NCBI GenBank assembly: GCA_045563135.1
Contig: JBJKUL010000001.1
Span: 682,001 to 746,000 of the forward strand
Reading direction: 5' to 3'
Origin: Actinomarina sp002308095
GTDB lineage: Bacteria; Actinomycetota; Acidimicrobiia; Actinomarinales; Actinomarinaceae
Length of the DNA stretch: 64,000 nt
Every line of letters starts with the position of its first letter. Position 1 is the stretch's first letter. Of the stretch, positions 59,051-64,000 are shown one piece after another. Under the pieces are notes generated by a model, which worked only from the letters and a program-made list of their open reading frames with translations, ran no database searches and was not told the origin of the DNA. Made by a program: the position numbers and the translations under genes.

Positions 59051-60241
59051 ATGCAAATTTCCAAATTAAATGAACTAATCACACCATCTGGAACAATGGC
59101 AATATCTAATAAAGCTAGATTGTTAAAACAGCAAGGTAAACCTGTAATTGGGTTTGGAGCTGGAGAACCTGATTTTCCAACACCAAATTATGTAATCAAA
59201 GATGTTCAAATTGCCGCTGAGGATCCAGTTAATCATAAATATTCTCCAGTTGCAGGATTAGACATATTAAAAGATGAGATTGTAAGAACTAGTGATTTAT
59301 ATTCCGGTATTAATATCCAAAATGATAATGTTTTAGTAAGCAATGGTGGAAAGCAAGCAATTCTTACAGCTTTTTTATCAATTTTAGATCAAGGAGATGA
59401 GGTCTTAATTCCAGCACCATATTGGACTACTTATCCAGAAGCAGTAAAAATTTCTGGTGGAGAACCAGTAATAGTTGATACATCTTTTGAAGATGACTTT
59501 AAAATAAACACTTCACAATTAGACAGTCTAAAAACAAATAAAACCAAGATTTTAGTTTGGGTATCCCCTTCAAATCCTACAGGTGTTGTTTACTCTAAAA
59601 AGGAAGCTGAGGATATTTACCAATGGGCTTTTGAAAACGATATTTGGATTTTATCAGATGAACTATACGAACACCTTGTATACGAAGGCACAACTTCCCC
59701 ATCACCCGCACAATATGATACAGATTTGAAAAATACTATCGTAATTAATGGAGTAGCCAAAGCTTATTCAATGACTGGTTGGAGAGTTGGATGGATTATC
59801 GCAAATACAGATGTTATAAATATGGCAAAAAAAATACAATCACATGCAACTTCAAATGTGTCAAACTTGTCCCAAATAGCAGCATATTCTGCACTAAAGA
59901 ATGGTCTTGGTGAGACTGAAATTATGAAAAAAAGCTTTAACAGAAGAAGGATGTTTGCAATTGAAGAATTTTCTAAAATAGAAAAAGTTAATCTTATTAA
60001 ACCATTAGGAGCTTTTTACTTATTTCCAGATATAAGTTACTACTGCAATGACAAAGTCATTCCCGGAGTAAATAACTCTATAGATTTTTGTAATTGGTTA
60101 CTGGATGAGCATTACATAGCTTTTGTACCTGGTGAAGTCTTTGGGAAAAATGGATACTTAAGGTGTTCATATGCATTGAGTGATGAAAACCTTAAAGAAG
60201 GCTTAGAAAGATTCGCTAAGGCTATTAAAAGTCTCAAATGA
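59051..60241 (+). CDS. aspC: Aspartate aminotransferase-type class I aminotransferase
   Basis: A 396-residue PLP enzyme of the 1-beta (bacterial aspartate aminotransferase) subgroup, converting aspartate and 2-oxoglutarate to oxaloacetate and glutamate. Motifs: VIGFGAGEPDFPTPNYV, PYWTTYPEAVKISGG, WVSPSNPTGVVYSKKE, the DELYEHLVYEG PLP segment, Schiff-base Lys in NGVAKAYSMTGWRVGW, and LRCSYALSDENLKEG with the carboxylate-binding Arg. The MFS gene overlaps its stop by four bases. Confidence 0.92.
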   Translation: MQISKLNELITPSGTMAISNKARLLKQQGKPVIGFGAGEPDFPTPNYVIKDVQIAAEDPVNHKYSPVAGLDILKDEIVRTSDLYSGINIQNDNVLVSNGGKQAILTAFLSILDQGDEVLIPAPYWTTYPEAVKISGGEPVIVDTSFEDDFKINTSQLDSLKTNKTKILVWVSPSNPTGVVYSKKEAEDIYQWAFENDIWILSDELYEHLVYEGTTSPSPAQYDTDLKNTIVINGVAKAYSMTGWRVGWIIANTDVINMAKKIQSHATSNVSNLSQIAAYSALKNGLGETEIMKKSFNRRRMFAIEEFSKIEKVNLIKPLGAFYLFPDISYYCNDKVIPGVNNSIDFCNWLLDEHYIAFVPGEVFGKNGYLRCSYALSDENLKEGLERFAKAIKSLK

Positions 60242-61452
60242 ACAATATACAAAAAAGAAGTCTGTATTCATGGCTCTTTTTTGACTTGGCAAACACCGTA
60301 TATGCTTTTGTTATTCCAGGATTATACTTCTCTGTTTGGTTGGTAAGCGAACAAGGGTGGACTGACCAAGCTTTAGGTTTTGCTACTTCCAGTGCTATGG
60401 TAATTGTTGCAATTTTAGGACCATGGGTTGGAGCTAGATCAGATGGTTCTCAAGGAAAAAAACCTATGCTATTAATAACTACATTGATATGCATATTTGC
60501 AACATTTTTACTTGGAACGTTTAATGTAAACATTTCAGTCTTACTTTTCATCATTTCGTTGATTGGTTTCAACCTAGGCTCAGTAGTTTACGATGCGCTG
60601 CTGGTATCGGTTAGCACTTCTGAAAATAGAGGAAAAATATCTGGTATGGGAGTAGCTTTTGGTTATGTTGGCTCATTACTAGGTTTTGGTGTAGCAACTT
60701 TATTGCAAAGTTTTGGATATAGCTATATTGAAATATTTAGATCAGTTGCAATTATGTTTTTAATATTTTCACTTCCTGCATTTATATTTATTAAAGAAAA
60801 AAAGATAGGTGAAAAAAAATCAACAATTAAAGTTACTGAATCGATTTCTCTAGTTATACGGTCATGGAAACACTCAAAAAAGTATCCTGGATTAACAAGA
60901 TTTCTTGTTGGAAGATTCTTTTATGCGGATGCAATCAACACCTTAATAAGTGGTTTACTTGCTGTATATTTAGTGGAAGAAGTTGGTTTAACTCCTGAAG
61001 ATAGCCAAAACTTACTGGGGTTGGCAATCATTATTTCAATAATAGGTGGCTATGTTTTTGGCAAAGCGGCTGATAGATATGGGCCAAGAAAATTAACGTT
61101 AATTAGTTTATTATGTTGGATGGCTTCTCTTAGTATCGCAATTATTGCGACTGAATTCAATCAATTATGGCTTATCTATGTTACAGGTGTCCTAGGAGGA
61201 TTTAATATTGGTGGAATTTTTGCTGTGGATAGAGTTTTTATGACGAGACTAAGTCCTGAACAGCACCTTGGAGAATTTTATGGTTTGTACTCAACTGTTG
61301 GCAGGTTTGCAACAATATTGGGGCCTCTATTGTGGGGTCTTGTTGTGAACACTCTGGGGTATGGTCGAAATGCTGCAATGGGTGTTCTCATTGTTTTACT
61401 TGCAATTTCCTTTTATATAATAAAAGGTGTTTCTGATAAACAAACGTTCTAG
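60238..61452 (+). CDS. UMF1/Atg22-type MFS transporter (copy 2)
   Basis: A 404-residue, 12-helix MFS protein of the same UMF1 branch as the gene at 56.9 kb: YSWLFFDLANTVYAFVIPGL corresponds to its LYDWAKSAY motif and GKISGMGVAFGYVGSLLGFG to the VSARGYALGYLGGG helix. It is translationally coupled to the aspartate-type aminotransferase by a four-base ATGA overlap, which hints at an amino-acid-related substrate; this is inference. The 3' end overlaps the next convergent gene by four bases. Confidence 0.87.
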   Translation: MNNIQKRSLYSWLFFDLANTVYAFVIPGLYFSVWLVSEQGWTDQALGFATSSAMVIVAILGPWVGARSDGSQGKKPMLLITTLICIFATFLLGTFNVNISVLLFIISLIGFNLGSVVYDALLVSVSTSENRGKISGMGVAFGYVGSLLGFGVATLLQSFGYSYIEIFRSVAIMFLIFSLPAFIFIKEKKIGEKKSTIKVTESISLVIRSWKHSKKYPGLTRFLVGRFFYADAINTLISGLLAVYLVEEVGLTPEDSQNLLGLAIIISIIGGYVFGKAADRYGPRKLTLISLLCWMASLSIAIIATEFNQLWLIYVTGVLGGFNIGGIFAVDRVFMTRLSPEQHLGEFYGLYSTVGRFATILGPLLWGLVVNTLGYGRNAAMGVLIVLLAISFYIIKGVSDKQTF

Positions 61453-61790
61453 AAAAAGAAGAACCTTTTCCTTTTTTTAGATTCCTCTAATTGTTCTCTA
61501 GTGTTTTTTAGTTTTTCCCGTAAAAACTCTGCTTCAGCTTCTGATTTAGCAGCTCTTTCACGTGCCTCAGCCATTAATTGATTAGCTTCATGAAGATTTC
61601 CTAATTGATTTAAAACTGTTTGCCAAGCCTCTAAAGGGACAATCAAATTGTTTTCGTTATTTTCACTTTTATCTTGTTCAAAATTTTCTGATGATTTATC
61701 TTCTTCTAGATTCTGCTGTTCTTCAACTGTTTTTTTATTATCTGAAAAAAAACCGTACTTCTCTGACATCCGATCTTCATATGAAGACAT
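61449..61790 (-). CDS. Coiled-coil protein with a basic, poly-Phe C-terminus
   Basis: A 113-residue soluble protein of unknown family. Residues 1-48 are polar and acidic (low complexity with EQQNLEEDKSSENFEQDKSE); 49-107 form a predicted coiled coil (LNQLGNLHEANQLMAEARER, then AAKSEAEAEFLREKLKNTRE). The last ten residues are KKRKRFFFF, a basic patch followed by four phenylalanines, which could anchor to a membrane surface or partner. It overlaps the SDR gene start by one base, so both are probably coexpressed. Confidence 0.7.
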   Translation of the reverse strand: MSSYEDRMSEKYGFFSDNKKTVEEQQNLEEDKSSENFEQDKSENNENNLIVPLEAWQTVLNQLGNLHEANQLMAEARERAAKSEAEAEFLREKLKNTREQLEESKKRKRFFFF

Positions 61791-62725
61791 TATACAAATT
61801 CTTCCTTTAGAGTTTCAAGAGTCGGATAGTCAAATATAAAACCAGCTGCGAGTAGTTTCTCAGGTATAGCTCTGATGCTGTTTAGTCCCAGACTTTCTCC
61901 TAACTCCCACCCAACTGCAAGCTTCATTAAAGCTTCAGGAACTGGAGGAAAGAAATAAGCTTTATTCATTACCTTAGCGATGATTCTTGCAAAATCCTTT
62001 TGCATCAATGGTTCAGGAGATGTGATATTAACAGGACCTTCTAGTTCATCTTTTTCTAAGCAAAAATTATATGCTCTTGCGACATCGTTAACAGACACCC
62101 AACTAAAGTATTGAGTACCTTTACCAATAGGACTTGCGATATTTAATTTTGTTATCAGTGTGAAAATGTCAGTAGCAACATTTCCTTTTCCGAGCATAAT
62201 TCCAGCACGAGCAGATACGACTCTTACTCCAAGTTTTTTTAATTCATATAGAGGTTCTTCCCAACATTCTTCTGCAACTAATTGTAAAAATTGTCCTTTA
62301 TTAAATGGTGTGTCTTCGGTAACTACTCTGTCTCCTTGGTCACCGTAAATATCATTTCCAGAAGCAGTGATAAATATTTTTGGATGATTATCAGTGGATT
62401 TGTAAGTCGAAACAAATAAATCAGATGCCCATTTTCTTGACCAATAAATTCTTGATTTTCTTTCTTTACTCCATCGTCCTCCAGAAAAAGGCAGGAATCC
62501 AAGTAAGTCTTTTGGAGCAATACTCTCACCTGCTAGATGAATTATTGCATCTAGTTCTTGAAATTTATCAATATCAATTTCTTGCTTAGAAGGGCTCCAA
62601 TAAATTTCATTTTCATTTTTTACAGGTCTTCTTACAAATTTTAAAACCTCATGATTATTTGATTCAAGCTCTCTAACAACTTTTTTTCCAACATAACCAC
62701 TTGCGCCCGTAACACCAACCTTCAT
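61790..62725 (-). CDS. TIGR01777-family epimerase/SDR
   Basis: A 311-residue extended-SDR protein of the TIGR01777 (YfcH-like) family. N-terminal NAD(P) motif KVGVTGASGYVGKKVVREL, IIHLAGESIAPK, SRIYWSRKWASDLF, the ITASGNDIYGDQGDR active-site segment (Tyr of the YxxxK is displaced in this family), RAGIMLGKGN, and the C-terminal DUF1731 region with EKLLAAGFIFDYPTLE. Members are linked to cell division in other organisms, but the reaction is not known. It overlaps the upstream small gene by four bases. Confidence 0.9.
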   Translation of the reverse strand: MKVGVTGASGYVGKKVVRELESNNHEVLKFVRRPVKNENEIYWSPSKQEIDIDKFQELDAIIHLAGESIAPKDLLGFLPFSGGRWSKERKSRIYWSRKWASDLFVSTYKSTDNHPKIFITASGNDIYGDQGDRVVTEDTPFNKGQFLQLVAEECWEEPLYELKKLGVRVVSARAGIMLGKGNVATDIFTLITKLNIASPIGKGTQYFSWVSVNDVARAYNFCLEKDELEGPVNITSPEPLMQKDFARIIAKVMNKAYFFPPVPEALMKLAVGWELGESLGLNSIRAIPEKLLAAGFIFDYPTLETLKEEFV

Positions 62726-63021
62726 TCTTCTTCTCCGTAATATAAGAAGAAATCTTCTATTTGTTTTGAGAATTCATCAATACCTGTTCCTAAATTTTTA
62801 TCAAAATTAACCGTAACCATGTTTGATTGAATAAAAATACTCTCAATGTCTTGAGAGTATTTAAACAATTTCAATGCTAACTGTGCACTTACTTCGTCAT
62901 GAAGTGAAGCATCAGCAATGTTATGGTAAGTTATGCCATCCTGACCAGATAATGATCGGTTCAAATCAAAGATTATATTTTTGTTGAATGAGGTAGTTTT
63001 CAACTCAATTTTTTGTCCCAT
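62722..63021 (-). CDS. Small NifU/Nfu N-terminal-domain-like protein
   Basis: A 99-residue protein that resembles the Nfu N-terminal scaffold domain: FDLNRSLSGQDGITYHNIAD, then SAQLALKLFKYSQDIESIFI and SNMVTVNFDKN match the pattern of a beta-hairpin followed by the sPLA.xLF..xVxxVF..xxFVTV consensus. It lacks the CxxC cluster-binding domain. This assignment rests on pattern similarity and is moderate. It starts at the pyk stop (one-base overlap) and overlaps the SDR gene by four bases. Confidence 0.6.
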   Translation of the reverse strand: MGQKIELKTTSFNKNIIFDLNRSLSGQDGITYHNIADASLHDEVSAQLALKLFKYSQDIESIFIQSNMVTVNFDKNLGTGIDEFSKQIEDFFLYYGEEE

Positions 63022-64000
63022 TATTCTCCTATTTTCATAACTCGTAATAAATTTGTTGCTGCCTCTTGGTTGGGAGGTGTTCCTGCAACAATAACAACTT
63101 TATCATTCTTTTTAAAGTTTTTATTGGTTTGTAGCCAAGAATCTGCAATTTCAAACATTTCCTCAGTTGTATCAAATCTTTCAATTTTAGTCTGCTCTAC
63201 ACCCCATAAAATATTCATTTGCCTTAAGGTAAGGTCTTTTGCACTGAATGTAATGATTGGTGCACTTGGTCTGTAATTTGAAATTAAGAGAGGTGTTGTT
63301 CCCGTCTCAGTGTAAGCTACGATTGCTTTAGCATCAATATCATTTGCTACCTGAACAGCCGCTTTCGCTAATGAGGTAGCAAAAGTATCAACAGATGAAA
63401 GAGTTTTAAATCTCATTGATGAGTAATGATTATTTGAGTCAGCTTCTTCACAGATAGAGGACATCACTTTTACAACTATATTTGGATGTTCTCCAATTGA
63501 AGTTTCTGCAGATAACATTACTGCATCTGTTCCATCAAGTATCGCATTTGTGATATCTGTTACCTCTGCTCTTGTTGGTCTAAATGAACTTTTCATAGAC
63601 TGTAACATTTCTGTAGCAGTGATAGATATTTTACCTTTGTAATTTGCAGTATCTAGAATCTTTTTTTGAGCAAAGGGCACTTGTTCAAGAGGAAGCTGTA
63701 CACCTAAATCTCCCCTAGCTACCATGACGCCATCAGCTTCATCTATTATAGAATCTAGATTTTTCATAGCTTCTTTAAGTTCTATCTTGGCTATGATTTT
63801 TATTCCTTTTTTAACAATATCTCTAACTTCTTTAACATCTGCTGCTTTTCTTACAAAAGATACAGCGACAATATCGACACCTATTTCTTCTCCAAAATTT
63901 AAATCTTCTTTATCTTTAGTAGTTATTGCAGATACAGATAGTTTGGAGTCTGGAAATGCAACTCCTTGATTGTCTCTAAGCTCTCCTCCAATTTCCACTG
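63021..64000 (-). CDS. pyk: Pyruvate kinase, 5'-truncated by window edge
   Basis: The C-terminal about 326 residues of pyruvate kinase, which makes pyruvate and ATP from phosphoenolpyruvate. Visible parts are VEIGGELRDNQGVAF of the B domain, DIVAVSFVRKAADV, the active-site IIAKIELKEAMKNLDSIIDE (Lys and Glu metal region), GVMVARGDLGVQLPLEQVP, ITATEMLQSM and the DGTDAVMLSAETSIGEHP segment. The regulatory C-domain ends VIVAGTPPNQEAATNLLRVMKIG. The start lies beyond the right edge; codon GTG near 63998 is internal. Confidence 0.96.
   Translation of the reverse strand, partial: VEIGGELRDNQGVAFPDSKLSVSAITTKDKEDLNFGEEIGVDIVAVSFVRKAADVKEVRDIVKKGIKIIAKIELKEAMKNLDSIIDEADGVMVARGDLGVQLPLEQVPFAQKKILDTANYKGKISITATEMLQSMKSSFRPTRAEVTDITNAILDGTDAVMLSAETSIGEHPNIVVKVMSSICEEADSNNHYSSMRFKTLSSVDTFATSLAKAAVQVANDIDAKAIVAYTETGTTPLLISNYRPSAPIITFSAKDLTLRQMNILWGVEQTKIERFDTTEEMFEIADSWLQTNKNFKKNDKVVIVAGTPPNQEAATNLLRVMKIGE

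Noticed and set aside
1..64000. tRNA genes, rRNA genes or CRISPR arrays
   Set aside because: No cloverleaf-like G+C-rich stretches, no rRNA segments and no regularly spaced repeats were found in the gaps, which are nearly all below 130 bases.

Overview
The window is an AT-rich, very tightly packed piece of a bacterial chromosome. The best fit is a streamlined marine actinobacterium of the Candidatus Actinomarina type. This is an inference from three things: actinobacterial gene order (recG, rsmD, coaD, a SepIVA-like gene, DUF177, rpmF, plsX, rnc and smc on one strand); inositol-3-phosphate synthase, F420-type flavoenzymes and an actinobacterial RecB-family nuclease; and the low G+C with almost no spacer DNA. 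I see no tRNA, rRNA, CRISPR array, insertion sequence, integrase or phage structural gene. No gap between genes exceeds about 210 bases, and the two largest gaps each hold a small gene.

Layout. 0-7 kb: the 3' part of gap, a RidA-family gene, a class-I amidotransferase-like hydrolase, rimM-khpA-rpsP (minus), upp, deoB, etfB-etfA, cdd. 7-17 kb: the minus-strand core block recG to smc. 17-19 kb: rpmB, a cold-shock-like gene, a photolyase-family protein with its two domains in reversed order, and an F420-type oxidoreductase. 19-23 kb: HAD phosphatase, ddl, a membrane-anchored MurF-like ligase, a hydrolase and a small membrane protein. 23-30 kb: gabT, ino1, a tiny membrane peptide, a RecB-family nuclease, glutamate dehydrogenase, then a Cys-rich micropeptide, an unknown protein and a phage-type Rad52-like annealing protein, dtd and a PPOX protein. 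30-44 kb: acyl-CoA metabolism, including an ACAD10/11-type dehydrogenase, its kinase partner, a MaoC hydratase, a thiolase and a 4-hydroxybutyryl-CoA dehydratase, plus an Nfu protein, an ATP-grasp ligase, thiamine pyrophosphokinase, a second acyl-CoA dehydrogenase, an SDR and an acyl-CoA ligase. 44-51.5 kb: a maltodextrin module (malG, malF, malE, GH13 enzyme, malQ). 51.5-64 kb: cytochrome c, tatA, DUF368 protein, an antiporter with an RCK/USP partner, ychF, folD, an aspartate-type aminotransferase, two UMF1-type MFS carriers, a coiled-coil protein, a TIGR01777 SDR, an Nfu_N-like protein and the 3' part of pyk.

How the genes work together. GabT and glutamate dehydrogenase, 4-hydroxybutyryl-CoA dehydratase, the kinase/dehydrogenase pair, MaoC hydratase, 3-hydroxyacyl-CoA dehydrogenase and thiolase can be read as a route from GABA-type or 4-hydroxy acids through enoyl-CoA to acetyl-CoA, with EtfAB as electron acceptor. 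This reading is inference. The mal genes import and trim maltodextrins. gap and pyk, at opposite ends, are glycolytic.

Expression style. Many operon-leading genes have a TANNNT -10-like hexamer only 5-8 bases before the start codon and no ribosome binding site, which suggests leaderless mRNAs. Eleven of twelve convergent gene pairs abut or overlap, and I found only one convincing intrinsic terminator. The most unusual proteins are an 886-residue SMC without a recognisable hinge, the domain-swapped photolyase, a cytidine deaminase lacking a zinc-binding cysteine, and the small annealing-protein cassette.
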